NCBI RefSeq assembly: GCF_011764505.1 | Contig: NZ_AP022839.1 | Location: 3,633,001 to 3,697,000 of the forward strand | Source: Legionella antarctica | GTDB taxonomy: Bacteria; Pseudomonadota; Gammaproteobacteria; Legionellales; Legionellaceae | Direction of reading: 5' to 3' | DNA: 64,000 nt | Part shown: piece by piece, positions 37,648-47,407 of the stretch | Position numbering within the stretch: the first letter of the stretch is position 1 | Layout of the letters: each line of letters starts with the position of its first letter | The notes under the pieces: generated by a model | Database searches by the model: none | Told to the model about the DNA's origin: nothing | What the model saw: the letters and a program-made list of their open reading frames with translations, nothing else | Translations under genes and position numbers: made by a program

Positions 37648-37809
37648 TTTGTTTTCCAGGCATAATAATCTGCATCGGCTCTTTGTTCTTTTGAAAGAGG
37701 GCCAAGCTAATCAACAGGACTTATGCGAACTTTGGAGATGAGCTAGTTTGGTAGCATTGAATGGAGATAAATTTTGTATTTTTTCGTTTATAACCTTAAA
37801 CCTTAACTT

Positions 37810-38499
37810 ATGTTAACTCACTTACTTGAATTACGTCGTCGTGCACTCTATATCCTCTACTTTTTTAGCGCCCTTTTTTTAATATTTTTTTTCATGGCAG
37901 GGGATTTTTTTCATGCCGTGATGAGCCCTTTGTTGTCTGCTCTTCCCGGTCAAAGTGAATTAATTGCGACCCAAATTACCTCACCAATAATGACCCCCCT
38001 TAAACTTGCTGCTGACGCCGCATTATTGTTGAGCGCCCCATTTGCTTTATTTCACCTGTGGCGTTTTATCAGTCCAGGACTCCATAAAAATGAACAAGAA
38101 CAATTTCGTGGCGCCATCTTCATGAGTGTATTGCTTTTCTTTGCAGGATTAACGTTTTGCTTTTACCTGATCCTTCCTTTTATGTTTCAGTTTTTTAGCC
38201 ATGCGCTGCCTAGAGGGGTACATTTTATGCCTGATATGGCCTATGCCTTAGATTTCATTACGCGTATGTTGCTACTGTTCGGCTTGGTCTTTCAAATACC
38301 ACTAATCACTATAGTGCTGGTCCGTTTAAAAACTATAGAGGTAGCAACTCTTAAAAAAATAAGACCCTATATTATTGTAGGGGCATTCATCGTTGGAATG
38401 CTATTGACTCCTCCTGACGTGTTTTCCCAAATAATGCTCGCCCTGCCCCTGTGCATCCTTTATGAACTAGGGATTATTTTAGCTCTTTGTTTTGCTTAA
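37810..38499 (+). CDS. tatC: Sec-independent translocase subunit TatC
   Basis: A 229-residue membrane protein with six predicted helices. The N-terminus LTHLLELRRRALYIL is the conserved cytosolic signal-peptide contact region, and FALFHLWRFISPGLHKNEQ is the conserved first cytosolic loop. The last helices include FIVGMLLTPPDVFSQ. It is shorter than E. coli TatC (258), ending soon after the last helix. It lies over 31 kb from tatA and tatB. Separate tatAB and tatC loci are also known in L. pneumophila. It forms the twin-arginine receptor with TatB. Confidence 0.94.
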   Translation: MLTHLLELRRRALYILYFFSALFLIFFFMAGDFFHAVMSPLLSALPGQSELIATQITSPIMTPLKLAADAALLLSAPFALFHLWRFISPGLHKNEQEQFRGAIFMSVLLFFAGLTFCFYLILPFMFQFFSHALPRGVHFMPDMAYALDFITRMLLLFGLVFQIPLITIVLVRLKTIEVATLKKIRPYIIVGAFIVGMLLTPPDVFSQIMLALPLCILYELGIILALCFA

Positions 38500-38665
38500 C
38501 CCTTAAGCTATTCCTGTAGCCTGAACTTTATTTTCCGAGGGGTTTTGGACTTATCTTGTGATCCTGCCCCCTTGCGGACATATGATTTCTTGCGATCCGG
38601 ATTTAGATCTCAGATAATGAAGAGCTTGGCACATGGAGTCGTGTCTTAAATTTAAGGATTGAATT

Positions 38666-39754
38666 ATGAATAAATTTTCTCTGCTAAAAAAATTGTTATT
38701 GCTTTGCTCGGCTTTATTACTAATTCCAATACCAGAAACGTTAGCGTGCACACGAGCGGTCTATTTAGGATCAGATGATCTAATCATCACTGGCCGCTCT
38801 ATGGACTGGATGGAAAACATGCATTCCAGCATCTGGGTATTTCCCAAAGGGATGAAACGTGATGGCTTAGCAGGTCCTGACTCCCCTAAGTGGACATCTA
38901 AATACGGTTCTGTGATTACCTCTGTGTATGATATTGCTACCGCGGATGGCATGAATGAACGAGGTCTGGTAATGAATATGCTTTATCTGGCCGAATCAGA
39001 TTTTGGCAGTGCCAAAAAGGGCAACCCTCCTTTATCTGTAAGCGTTTGGGGGCAGTATGCCTTAGATAATTTTGCTACCGTGAGTGAAGCGGTTGATGCT
39101 ATGTCGCAAACAATCTTCCAAATTATTGCACCCAACCTACCGAATGGAACACCGAGCCAAGTGCATTTATCATTATCTGATTCAAGCGGAGATTCCGCCA
39201 TTTTTGAATATGTTGGTGGTGAGCTCGTTATTCATCACGGCAAACAGTATCAAGTCATGACTAACTCACCAATATACAGCAAACAGTTGGCCTTAAACGA
39301 ATATTGGCAAGAAATTAATGGTGATGTATTTTTACCAGGGACAAGCCGGGCTGCCGACCGATTTGCCAGAGCATCCTTCTTAATTCAATCTATTCCTAAG
39401 AAAATAAGCAGTAATTACATTCAAGGAGTCCCTGAGCAAGCTTATACTTATCAGGCTATTGCCAGTGTATTAGGAGTCATGCGTTCCGTTTCTGTGCCGC
39501 TAGGTATTACTACTCCCAATAAACCTAATATTGCATCGACTTTATACCGTACGATTTCGGATCAAAAAAATAGAGTTTATTATTTTGACTCATCAACTTA
39601 CCCCAGCACCATCTGGATTGATTTAAAAAATCTAAATTTCTCCCAAGATGCTCCTGTGCTTAGCTTAGCAGTGGAGAATGGTCATGTGCACTCCGGTGAA
39701 GTATCCAGTCTGTTAAAGCCGACAAAACCATTTGATTTTTTGCCAGCAAATTAG
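38666..39754 (+). CDS. Choloylglycine hydrolase/penicillin V acylase-family Ntn amidase, secreted
   Basis: A 362-residue enzyme with a signal peptide (LLLLCSALLLIPIPETLA) whose cleavage would expose Cys28, the N-terminal nucleophile (CTRAVYLGSDD). Other family residues are seen in ITGRSMDWM (arginine and aspartate), GMNERGLVMNMLYL and the VMTNSPIYSKQ asparagine segment. The family splits linear amides, including bile salts, penicillin V and N-acyl homoserine lactones. Periplasmic or exported location, and therefore quorum-signal or lipid-amide substrates, are inference. It stands alone. Preceded by TTAAGGATTG as ribosome-binding site. Confidence 0.88.
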   Translation: MNKFSLLKKLLLLCSALLLIPIPETLACTRAVYLGSDDLIITGRSMDWMENMHSSIWVFPKGMKRDGLAGPDSPKWTSKYGSVITSVYDIATADGMNERGLVMNMLYLAESDFGSAKKGNPPLSVSVWGQYALDNFATVSEAVDAMSQTIFQIIAPNLPNGTPSQVHLSLSDSSGDSAIFEYVGGELVIHHGKQYQVMTNSPIYSKQLALNEYWQEINGDVFLPGTSRAADRFARASFLIQSIPKKISSNYIQGVPEQAYTYQAIASVLGVMRSVSVPLGITTPNKPNIASTLYRTISDQKNRVYYFDSSTYPSTIWIDLKNLNFSQDAPVLSLAVENGHVHSGEVSSLLKPTKPFDFLPAN

Positions 39755-39833
39755 TCGATGATGTTTAACCAACATCACGAAAAAAATGGCTTCAAATTGA
39801 CTTATAGGCCGTAAAATTCATCCCCTTAAATAC

Positions 39834-39866
39834 TTCCAGACTCGTTGCACGACAATGAGTCTGGAA
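39834..39866. terminator. Hairpin downstream of the Ntn amidase gene
   Basis: TTCCAGACTC (39834-39843) is fully complementary to GAGTCTGGAA (39857-39866) around a 13-base loop. It has the position of a terminator, but no U tract follows, so it may instead be an mRNA-stabilising hairpin. Confidence 0.45.
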
Positions 39867-39967
39867 ACTTATCAACGCTCACGTTCCAATAATGCTTTAA
39901 TAATTGGCTCAAGATCTCTTAAACAATACCGATAGATGAATTATGGTGATCAAAAACAGAGCTAATA

Positions 39968-40279
39968 ATGAATAAAATTGCTAAATTTAATATTGGAGAT
40001 TTGGTTATCCATAAACGCAGTGGCTACAGAGCTATAATTGTGGATATAGATCCTTTATTCCAAGCCTCTGGTAATTACAATCCACAAGCAAGCAAGCGGG
40101 AGTTTGCAACACGTAATCCGTGGTATAGGCTTTTAGTGGATGACAGCAGTCAAATGACTTATGTTGAAGAAAACATGTTAACTGCTGATCCCAGCCAACA
40201 CCCTGTTAACAATCCCCATCTTCATAACTTTTTAAATGAAAAAGAGGGAAGTTATCAAAGTGCGAATTCGAAGCATTAA
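39968..40279 (+). CDS. hspQ: Heat-shock protein HspQ (hemimethylated-DNA-binding YccV domain)
   Basis: A 103-residue protein with the YccV fold. It begins KFNIGDLVIHKRSGYRAIIV, followed by the conserved NPWYRLLVDDSSQMTYVEE. HspQ is a small specificity factor for Lon protease and was first noted as hemimethylated-oriC binding. The C-terminal tail (HNFLNEKEGSYQSAN) is less conserved. Single gene. No heat-shock promoter was identifiable by eye. Confidence 0.9.
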   Translation: MNKIAKFNIGDLVIHKRSGYRAIIVDIDPLFQASGNYNPQASKREFATRNPWYRLLVDDSSQMTYVEENMLTADPSQHPVNNPHLHNFLNEKEGSYQSANSKH

Positions 40280-40361
40280 TGTTTAAATCTCTTGCATAAC
40301 GGCCTCTTTACAAGACCACTGAATTGCAAGAGGTCTATACCACAACCCATAGCGGACTAAG

Positions 40362-40556
40362 CTATGAGTTTCTTAGCATCAAAACTAATAAAGCAATAAA
40401 TCCAATTAACCCCATGGCCAATATACCCATGGTTAAAAAACTCTTGCTTAAATTTTCTTTACTGAATTGATCGGGTCTACCTTTTATCGCGCGATATAAT
40501 ACAAATACAATCATGATTGCGCCCAAAACACCCAAAATTTGATAGAAAGTATTCAC
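40362..40556 (-). CDS. Small two-helix membrane protein, unknown
   Basis: A 64-residue protein with two predicted membrane helices (about 4-24 and 40-61) joined by a charged loop (KGRPDQFSKENLSKS). No motif is recognised. Its ATG is 30 bases downstream of fre on the same strand, so it is probably the last gene of the ubiD-fre operon. It may be a small subunit or a stress peptide, but nothing shows which. Confidence 0.65.
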   Translation of the reverse strand: MNTFYQILGVLGAIMIVFVLYRAIKGRPDQFSKENLSKSFLTMGILAMGLIGFIALLVLMLRNS

Positions 40557-40586
40557 TTGATTCCCCTTTTACTTGACTTGGTTTTT

Positions 40587-41282
40587 CTACTTGGATTCAA
40601 AGCTAAACGCATCTGAAAATAAATGGTTAGGTAACACCCCGTTAGCTACTAATATATCTCGCGTACTGTACACCATATCGAAAGGACCGCTGATTACCAT
40701 TTGCCATTCAGTAAGATCTTCAGCATGATTTTTTAAGATATGAGATGCCAGTGTTTCTTTACTTTCATCAGCGAGAAGAGAAAAATAGTTAAACCGACTG
40801 ACATGGGCTTCCCAGCTGCTTACCTTTTCATCCATGTACAGATCACTTTGGGATCTTGCTCCCCAATATAACTCAAAAGGTCTCCGATCCGCATTAGCCA
40901 ATAATTGTTCTATCATTGCTTTAACCGGAGCAAATCCAGTTCCTCCGGCAATAAACATGATTGGTCTTTCTTCCGCTAAATGATTGATGCTGCACTCACC
41001 AAACGGTAAACGTAAAGTAACGGAACCTTGTTTTTTAATATGGGCAAATAAACGTTGATTATAGGGGTTATCAAGACTGTGTCTGATATGTAATTCATAT
41101 TTATGAGATCCCAGGGGGGCGTTGGCAATTGAGTAACTAAACGCTTCTCCATCAAATAAAATTTGCAGGTACTGTCCCGCTTGATAATCAACAAACTCGT
41201 CCGGGGTTAAAATCAACTGAACGATACTATCAGTCAGTGGAGAAATTACCTCTACTTGAGCCTGAATTATTTGCCCGCTCAT
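40587..41282 (-). CDS. fre: NAD(P)H-flavin reductase Fre
   Basis: A 231-residue ferredoxin-reductase-like enzyme that reduces free flavins with NAD(P)H. The flavin-binding motif is [11 protein letters not shown] (RxYS-type). The NAD(P) motif is [19 protein letters not shown], and the C-terminal [15 protein letters not shown] follows. Its ATG (41282) overlaps the ubiD stop as ATGA, so the two are translationally coupled. Reduced FMN is a precursor of the prenylated FMN that UbiD needs, which makes this pairing logical. An upstream in-frame start at 41306 lies inside ubiD and is less likely. Confidence 0.92.
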   Translation of the reverse strand: MSGQIIQAQVEVISPLTDSIVQLILTPDEFVDYQAGQYLQILFDGEAFSYSIANAPLGSHKYELHIRHSLDNPYNQRLFAHIKKQGSVTLRLPFGECSINHLAEERPIMFIAGGTGFAPVKAMIEQLLANADRRPFELYWGARSQSDLYMDEKVSSWEAHVSRFNYFSLLADESKETLASHILKNHAEDLTEWQMVISGPFDMVYSTRDILVANGVLPNHLFSDAFSFESK

Positions 41283-42748
41283 TCCTCTAACCCTAAAGAA
41301 GGCCAATAGCCATTCACTTTATCTAATATTTCTTTATCCATAACAATCGGCTTACCCCATTCTCTTTGCGTCTCTCCTGGCCATTTAGTGGTTGCATCCA
41401 TACCCATTTTTGAGCCCAAACCGGAAACAGGTGATGCAAAGTCAAGATAATCTATAGGTGTATTTTCTATCATTACTGTATCACGGCAAGGATCCATACG
41501 TGTAGTCATTGCCCAGACAACATCGTGCCAATTACGCGCATCGACATCATCATCACAGACAATAACAAATTTTGTGTACATAAACTGACGCAGAAATGAC
41601 CATACAGCCATCATGATTCGTTTTGCATGTCCGGGATATTGTTTTTTTATCGTCACTATTGCCAAACGATAAGAACATCCCTCTGGGGGTAAATAAAAAT
41701 CAACAATCTCGGGGAATTGCTTTTGTAATAGGGGGATAAAGACTTCATTCAAGGCCACACCTAAAATAGCAGGTTCATCAGGTGGCCTTCCGGTATATGT
41801 ACTATGATAAATTGGTTTTTCTCTATGAGTTACACGTTCCACAGTAAAGATTGGGAATGATTGTACTTCATTATAATAGCCAGTGTGATCTCCATACGGA
41901 CCTTCCGGGGCTTCCACACCCGGTTCAAGATACCCTTCCAAAATAATTTCTCCACTGGCTGGCACATGTAATTCACTGCCGATGCACCGCGTCAACCGGG
42001 TACGTTGGCCTCGTAATAAACCAGCAAATGCATATTCAGATAGACTATCAGGCACGGGAGTCACTGCTGCCAGGATGGTTGCCGGGTCAGCTCCTAAAGT
42101 TACGGCAACGGGAAAACGCTCATCAGGATAAGCCTGTTGCCAGGCTTGATAATCCAAAGCACCTCCTCTATGGGATAACCAACGCATAATTAATTTATTT
42201 TTACTTAATAATTGCTGTCGATAAATTCCCATATTCTCACGAGTTTGCTGCGGTCCTTTAGTGGTCACCAGACCCCAGGTAATTAATGGAGCAACATCAC
42301 CAGGCCAACAGGTTTGAATAGGCAAACGAGTTAAATCCACTTCATCATGTTCCCAAACATGGGTTTGACATTCTGCACCGTTAACATACTTTGGTGCCAT
42401 GTTCAGCGCTTGTTTTAGAAGGGGCAGTTTGCCAAACGCATCTTTAAATCCTTTAGGAGGATCGGGTTCTTTTAAAGCGGCTAATAATTTACCCACCTCT
42501 CGTAATGCAGCGATGGTTTCTTCACCCATGCCCATGGCAACACGCTCAACTGTACCAAATAAATTAGTTAATACAGGCATATCGTGGTTTGGGGTGTTAG
42601 TAAAAAGAAGCGCAGGTCCACCGGCACGTAGAACACGTTCACTTACTGCTGTCATTTCAAGGTAAGGTGATACCGGGAAATTGATACGTTTTAATAATCC
42701 ACGTAATTCCAGTTGAGCGATAAAGTCTCTAAGATCAGAGTATTTCAT
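41279..42748 (-). CDS. ubiD: 4-hydroxy-3-polyprenylbenzoate decarboxylase UbiD
   Basis: Prenyl-FMN-dependent decarboxylase in ubiquinone synthesis. The 489-residue protein starts [17 protein letters not shown]. Family motifs include [46 protein letters not shown] (with the conserved glutamate of the E-R-E network) and [17 protein letters not shown]. UbiX, which makes the cofactor, is not in the window. The gene heads an operon with fre. rho lies upstream, separated by a long palindrome. Confidence 0.96.
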   Translation of the reverse strand: MKYSDLRDFIAQLELRGLLKRINFPVSPYLEMTAVSERVLRAGGPALLFTNTPNHDMPVLTNLFGTVERVAMGMGEETIAALREVGKLLAALKEPDPPKGFKDAFGKLPLLKQALNMAPKYVNGAECQTHVWEHDEVDLTRLPIQTCWPGDVAPLITWGLVTTKGPQQTRENMGIYRQQLLSKNKLIMRWLSHRGGALDYQAWQQAYPDERFPVAVTLGADPATILAAVTPVPDSLSEYAFAGLLRGQRTRLTRCIGSELHVPASGEIILEGYLEPGVEAPEGPYGDHTGYYNEVQSFPIFTVERVTHREKPIYHSTYTGRPPDEPAILGVALNEVFIPLLQKQFPEIVDFYLPPEGCSYRLAIVTIKKQYPGHAKRIMMAVWSFLRQFMYTKFVIVCDDDVDARNWHDVVWAMTTRMDPCRDTVMIENTPIDYLDFASPVSGLGSKMGMDATTKWPGETQREWGKPIVMDKEILDKVNGYWPSLGLEE

Positions 42749-42833
42749 TGATGATGTATCTCTACAATTATGGGGATTTAAAGCAGTAACGCCGTCCTTT
42801 TTTCCTGAATCAAATGCTTATAAAGAAAAGACC

Positions 42834-42879
42834 ATTCACATGTTCCGTATTATGCTTTGCTAATAAGGAACATGTGAAT
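42834..42879. terminator. 13-bp perfect palindrome between rho and ubiD
   Basis: ATTCACATGTTCC (42834-42846) pairs exactly with GGAACATGTGAAT (42867-42879) around a 20-base AT-rich loop. It is downstream of rho and 86 bases upstream of ubiD, both on the minus strand. It may end rho transcription, although the U run after it is interrupted (GGTCTTTTCTTT on that strand), or it may be an operator for ubiD. Confidence 0.45.
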
Positions 42880-42914
42880 ATAAACCACAAGACGAGACTT
42901 CTAAGCAGTCACTC

Positions 42915-44177
42915 CTACTCTTGTCGTTTCATTGCATCAAAGAATTCAGCGTTAGTCTTATGATTCTTCATTCGTTCTAACAAGAACTCAATTGCATCAC
43001 ATTCATCCATAGACTGGAGAATCTTGCGCAATATCCAGGTTCGTTGCAAATCTTCCGGGCTTAGCAACAGATCTTCTCGGCGGGTACCTGAACGATTGAT
43101 ATTAATTGCTGGGAAAACACGACGTTCAGCTATATTACGGCTCAAGTGAATTTCCATATTACCAGTTCCCTTGAATTCTTCGTAAATCACTTCATCCATT
43201 TTAGAACCAGTATCTACCAAAGCGGTAGCAATAATAGTCAAGCTACCTCCCTCTTCTATGTTTCGCGCAGCACCATATAAACGCTTAGGTCTTTGTAATG
43301 CGTTTGCATCAACCCCACCAGTAAGTACCTTACCTGATGAAGGAACTACAGTGTTATAAGCACGTGCTAAACGAGTGATGGAATCAAGCAAGATAACGAC
43401 ATCACGTTTATGCTCAACCAACCGTTTTGCTTTTTCAATCACCATTTCAGCGACTTGAACGTGACGGTTAGCAGGCTCATCAAACGTGCTGGCAACAACT
43501 TCCCCCTTAACAGAGCGTTGCATTTCAGTTACTTCCTCAGGACGTTCGTCAATCAATAAAACGATGAGGTAACATTCTGGATAATTTTTCTCTATCGAAC
43601 GAGCAATGTTTTGCAGCATTAATGTTTTACCCGCTTTTGGTGGGGAAACAATCAAGCCACGTTGACCACGACCAAAGGGAGCGCATAAATCAACAACCCT
43701 GGCGGTCAAATCCTCAGTACTGCCATTACCTTGTTCCATAACCAAACGTTTTGAAGCAAACAATGGAGTTAAATTTTCAAATAAAATTTTACGCTTCGCA
43801 CTGTCTGGAGTATCGTAGTTGATCTCATCCACTTTCAACAACGCAAAATAACGCTCACTGTCCTTGGGAGGACGAATTTTACCAGAGATGGTATCGCCAG
43901 ACCGAAGACCAAAACGTCTGATCTGGCTAGGTGAGACATAAATGTCATCAGGACCGGCCAAATAAGAACCGTCTGCAGAACGCAAGAAACCAAAGCCATC
44001 CGTCAAAACTTCTAAAACGCCATCACCGTGGATGTCTTCACCCTTTAAAGCATGAGCCTTCAAAATGGCAAAAATAATGTCTTGCTTGCGCATACGGGAG
44101 GTATTTTCCACCCCCATTTCTTGTGCGATGTTAACGAGATCGGCAATAGGTAATTGCTTAAGTTCACTAAGATTCAT
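42915..44177 (-). CDS. rho: Transcription termination factor Rho
   Basis: Hexameric RNA helicase that ends transcription. The 420-residue form starts [20 protein letters not shown] (Rho_N), then the cold-shock-like RNA site [20 protein letters not shown], Walker [14 protein letters not shown], Walker [17 protein letters not shown], and Q/R loops in [15 protein letters not shown] and [20 protein letters not shown]. Length is as in E. coli. trxA lies upstream on the same strand, the E. coli order. The 405-base leader with a hairpin may allow autoregulation, known for E. coli rho. Confidence 0.97.
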   Translation of the reverse strand: MNLSELKQLPIADLVNIAQEMGVENTSRMRKQDIIFAILKAHALKGEDIHGDGVLEVLTDGFGFLRSADGSYLAGPDDIYVSPSQIRRFGLRSGDTISGKIRPPKDSERYFALLKVDEINYDTPDSAKRKILFENLTPLFASKRLVMEQGNGSTEDLTARVVDLCAPFGRGQRGLIVSPPKAGKTLMLQNIARSIEKNYPECYLIVLLIDERPEEVTEMQRSVKGEVVASTFDEPANRHVQVAEMVIEKAKRLVEHKRDVVILLDSITRLARAYNTVVPSSGKVLTGGVDANALQRPKRLYGAARNIEEGGSLTIIATALVDTGSKMDEVIYEEFKGTGNMEIHLSRNIAERRVFPAININRSGTRREDLLLSPEDLQRTWILRKILQSMDECDAIEFLLERMKNHKTNAEFFDAMKRQE

Positions 44178-44582
44178 ACTTCTCACTTGATTTATTGTTT
44201 AAACGAATTGAATATCCGAGAAAATTTTTTTGTTAGGGAATAGCAGCTAAGGATTCTGCTGCCTATGAATCATACTTGCATTAAAGTATATTTCATATTT
44301 CACATAGGCTACCACAGCTTTACAACAAAATCTAATATTTTTGCAGTAAAAATAAAAAGTAATTTTCAAACGCTCATGCTTGATATTATTTTATTTCAAT
44401 ATCAATAGGTTAATAAATTATTGGAGCCACTTCTCAATAAGTCTTGATAACAGCTTGAACCGTGTATTCCACAAATCAGACATTCATATAATCACTTAGA
44501 AATCAATTGGCACTTAATGCTTAAGTACCGCGCCTAAAGCACGGTACCCAAGCAACAAGACAAATAATGATTCAATTGTATT
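44178..44582. other. Leader region between trxA and rho with a hairpin
   Basis: Non-coding, 405 bases. Near trxA it contains a stem GTACCG (44525-44530) pairing with CGGTAC (44542-44547), extended by TGCTT/AAGCA to 44518-44553. No U run follows, so an intrinsic terminator is uncertain. The rest is AT-rich and should carry the rho promoter and its long leader. Confidence 0.45.
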
Positions 44583-44909
44583 TTATACGTGACTTTCGAC
44601 AAAAGCACTTAATTGAGATTTAGATAGCAACCCCATTTTAACTGCTTCAACCTCGCCATTTTTAAACAAAATTAAAGTAGGAATACTCATTACACCAAAC
44701 TTTGCTGGAGCTTGAGGATTCTCATCTATATTTATTTTAGCAAAAGTTACATCTTTACCATGTGTTGCAGCCACTTCTTCCAAAATTGGCGTCAACGCCC
44801 TGCAAGGACCACACCACTCAGCCCAAAAATCAACCAATACTGGTTTATTGGCATTTATAACGTCCTGGTCAAAGCTCGCATCTGTTACCGTTTTAATATG
44901 TTCACTCAT
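44583..44909 (-). CDS. trxA: Thioredoxin 1 TrxA
   Basis: A 108-residue disulfide reductase with active-site WCGPC in FWAEWCGPCRALTPILEE, the FAKINIDENPQAPAKFGV strand-turn, and the cis-proline motif VMSIPTLILFKNGE. ATG 44909 gives the canonical length; the 44933 start adds eight residues without support. Upstream rsmE ends 37 bases away on the same strand. Confidence 0.97.
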   Translation of the reverse strand: MSEHIKTVTDASFDQDVINANKPVLVDFWAEWCGPCRALTPILEEVAATHGKDVTFAKINIDENPQAPAKFGVMSIPTLILFKNGEVEAVKMGLLSKSQLSAFVESHV

Positions 44910-44945
44910 GTCTAAACCCCAGTTATTTACCACTTTAAAAGTCTA

Positions 44946-45686
44946 TTATAGATCACCACCCACAGCTTGCAACACACTTAATGCAGTAATTGCTGCAGTT
45001 TCTGTACGTAATATTCTTGGCCCTAAAGATAAAGGTAAAAATTCGTGGTGGCAAGCCAGATTAATCTCATCGTCAGTTAACCCCCCTTCGGGACCAATGA
45101 TCAGGGCAATATCACAATATCCAACAGAGTAATCACGCCAGGTACTACTGCAATCAGGATTTAGAATGAACTTTAATTTGGCTTTAGCTGTTTTTAGATA
45201 ATTATCCAGACTTATCGGTTGATGAACAGTTGGTACCTTATTACGACCAGACTGCTCACATGCCGCAATAACAATAGCCTGCCATTGATGAAGTTTTTTG
45301 GCCCATCGTTCTTTATCGAGTTTAACGGCACAACGCTCAGTGATTAATGGTGTGATGCTGGATACACCCAGCTCAACTGATTTTTGCATCACCAGCTCCA
45401 TACGATCTCCTTTTGAAACGGCTTGAGCCAAATGAATATTCAGCGGTGACTCTCTGCTTTTTTCTTTTACCAAATCAATACGAACAATAACTTGCTTCTT
45501 TTTAACCGTCTCGATGGAAGTTGTAAATTCTTGGTTATCACCACAGAACAAAGTTAGTTTCTCGCCCGGTTGCATTCGTAACACCACAGCCACATGTTGT
45601 CCAGCTTCAGGAGATAGCTCTAGTAACTGACCACTATGATATTCTCCTGGCTGGTAAATGCGTATTTCTCTCACTTTTTTCACCAT
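44946..45686 (-). CDS. rsmE: 16S rRNA m3U1498 methyltransferase RsmE
   Basis: SPOUT-class enzyme methylating U1498 of 16S rRNA. The 246-residue protein has an N-terminal PUA-like part (AVVLRMQPGEKLTLFCGDNQ), then HLAQAVSKGDRMELVMQKSVE, ITERCAVKLDKERW and the trefoil-knot SAM site LIIGPEGGLTDDEINLA plus LGPRILRTETAAITAL. All family motifs are intact. It runs on the same strand as trxA. Confidence 0.95.
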   Translation of the reverse strand: MVKKVREIRIYQPGEYHSGQLLELSPEAGQHVAVVLRMQPGEKLTLFCGDNQEFTTSIETVKKKQVIVRIDLVKEKSRESPLNIHLAQAVSKGDRMELVMQKSVELGVSSITPLITERCAVKLDKERWAKKLHQWQAIVIAACEQSGRNKVPTVHQPISLDNYLKTAKAKLKFILNPDCSSTWRDYSVGYCDIALIIGPEGGLTDDEINLACHHEFLPLSLGPRILRTETAAITALSVLQAVGGDL

Positions 45687-45862
45687 TATTTAGGGTAGAA
45701 CTGGGTGCTGTTTTTTCGGTCTCCTCCATGGATTATTGAGAAGTTTAGCTTGCCTGTCCAGATTCCAAGAAAACAATTATAACCGCGCACAGTATCACAA
45801 AAATTACTTATTTTCGTCTGCTATGCTAAAATTTTCAATTTTACCATTTGAACGGAATATTT

Positions 45863-47254
45863 ATGACCAAAACACGTACAGAATCGGACAGCATGGGTGA
45901 AATCAACGTCCCCGCTGATAAATATTGGGGGGCACAAACTGAACGCTCCTTACATCACTTTAATATCGGCAAGGATATCATGCCGCTTGAAGTGACCCAT
46001 GCTTTTGGAATTTTAAAAAAAGCAGCGGCACTGACCAATCTGGATCTGGGAAAATTGCCTCAAGACAAAGCGGAGCTAATTGTCAAAGCGGCAGAAGAAG
46101 TAAGTAATGGCCTGCTAGATAATCATTTTCCCTTACATGTCTGGCAAACTGGAAGTGGTACTCAATCAAACATGAATGCCAACGAAGTCATTTCCAACCG
46201 TGCCATCGAACTTGCGGGGGGTACAATGGGTAGTAAATCCCCCATTCATCCCAATGATCATGTCAACATGTCTCAATCATCAAATGATACGTTCCCAACA
46301 GCCATGCATGTTGCAGCAGCCATGGCTTTTCATGAGAAACTACTACCTGCCGTACGCAATTTACGCAATGCTTTTGCAACTAAAATGACTGCCTTTAAAG
46401 ATATAGTAAAAATTGGCCGTACTCATCTTCAAGATGCTGTTCCTATTACCCTGGGCCAGGAGTTTTCAGGCTATGTAGCCCAATTGGATGCATGTATTCA
46501 CAGACTTGAGGAAGTATTACCTGAGTTATACGAGCTTGCCGCAGGAGGAACTGCAGTAGGAACCGGGTTAAATACCCATCCCCAATTTGCCAGTAAAGTT
46601 GCAGAACACATTGCCAAGATTACACAACTACCCTTTGTTACAGCGCCTAATAAATTTGCAGCTTTAGCCTCACATGAGCCGCTGGTTTTTGCCCACAGTG
46701 CCATGAAAACCCTGGCCTGTGCCTTAATGAAAATAGCTAATGACATTCGCTGGTTAGCCTCGGGACCTCGTTGTGGAATAGGAGAGTTACACATTCCGGA
46801 AAATGAACCAGGATCTTCTATTATGCCTGGTAAAGTAAACCCGACCCAGTGTGAGGCCATGACCATGGTTTGTGCCCAGGTTTTAGGCAATGATTCTACG
46901 GTAGGGATTGCAGATAGCCAGGGCAATTTCGAATTAAACGTTTTCAAACCAGTTATTATCTTTAATGTGCTTCACTCCCTGAATTTGCTAACGGATACCT
47001 GTCATTCATTTCAGGAGTTTTGTGCTGAAGGAATAGAGGCCAATCATACTGTAATTGATTACTACTTACATCACTCCTTAATGCTTGTAACCGCTCTTAA
47101 TCAACACATAGGCTATGATAAAGCAGCAAAAATCGCAAAAACGGCTCATCATGACAACTCTTCGTTACAAGAAGCCGCTGTAAAATTGGGTTTTTTAACT
47201 GCTGAGCAATTTGCAGAATATGTTAAGCCGGAAGAAATGACTGCACCAAAGTAA
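45863..47254 (+). CDS. fumC: Fumarate hydratase class II FumC
   Basis: Iron-independent fumarase of the TCA cycle. The 463-residue protein shows the superfamily signature [17 protein letters not shown], the substrate site [16 protein letters not shown] and [22 protein letters not shown] 45863 is chosen over a non-ATG start 15 bases earlier because it gives the canonical [14 protein letters not shown]. It stands alone and ends at an intrinsic terminator. An extended -10-like TGCTATGCT lies about 40 bases upstream of the start and could be its promoter. Confidence 0.96.
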   Translation: MTKTRTESDSMGEINVPADKYWGAQTERSLHHFNIGKDIMPLEVTHAFGILKKAAALTNLDLGKLPQDKAELIVKAAEEVSNGLLDNHFPLHVWQTGSGTQSNMNANEVISNRAIELAGGTMGSKSPIHPNDHVNMSQSSNDTFPTAMHVAAAMAFHEKLLPAVRNLRNAFATKMTAFKDIVKIGRTHLQDAVPITLGQEFSGYVAQLDACIHRLEEVLPELYELAAGGTAVGTGLNTHPQFASKVAEHIAKITQLPFVTAPNKFAALASHEPLVFAHSAMKTLACALMKIANDIRWLASGPRCGIGELHIPENEPGSSIMPGKVNPTQCEAMTMVCAQVLGNDSTVGIADSQGNFELNVFKPVIIFNVLHSLNLLTDTCHSFQEFCAEGIEANHTVIDYYLHHSLMLVTALNQHIGYDKAAKIAKTAHHDNSSLQEAAVKLGFLTAEQFAEYVKPEEMTAPK

Positions 47255-47290
47255 ATTGACATCTTTTATAAAAAAGGATAAAAGCTTCCG

Positions 47291-47331
47291 ATTCTAAGGC
47301 GATTACCCCGGGTAATCGCCTTAGAATTTTG
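47291..47331 (+). terminator. Intrinsic terminator of fumC
   Basis: ATTCTAAGGCGATTACCC (47291-47308) pairs with GGGTAATCGCCTTAGAAT (47310-47327), an 18-bp near-perfect stem, and T residues follow. It lies 37 bases past the fumC stop. Confidence 0.85.
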
Positions 47332-47407
47332 ACACGATCAATAGCGACCATCAATTTTTGACCAAATGGAAAAATGAAAACCCTTATCGGAAACCAGGAA
47401 AATCAAG

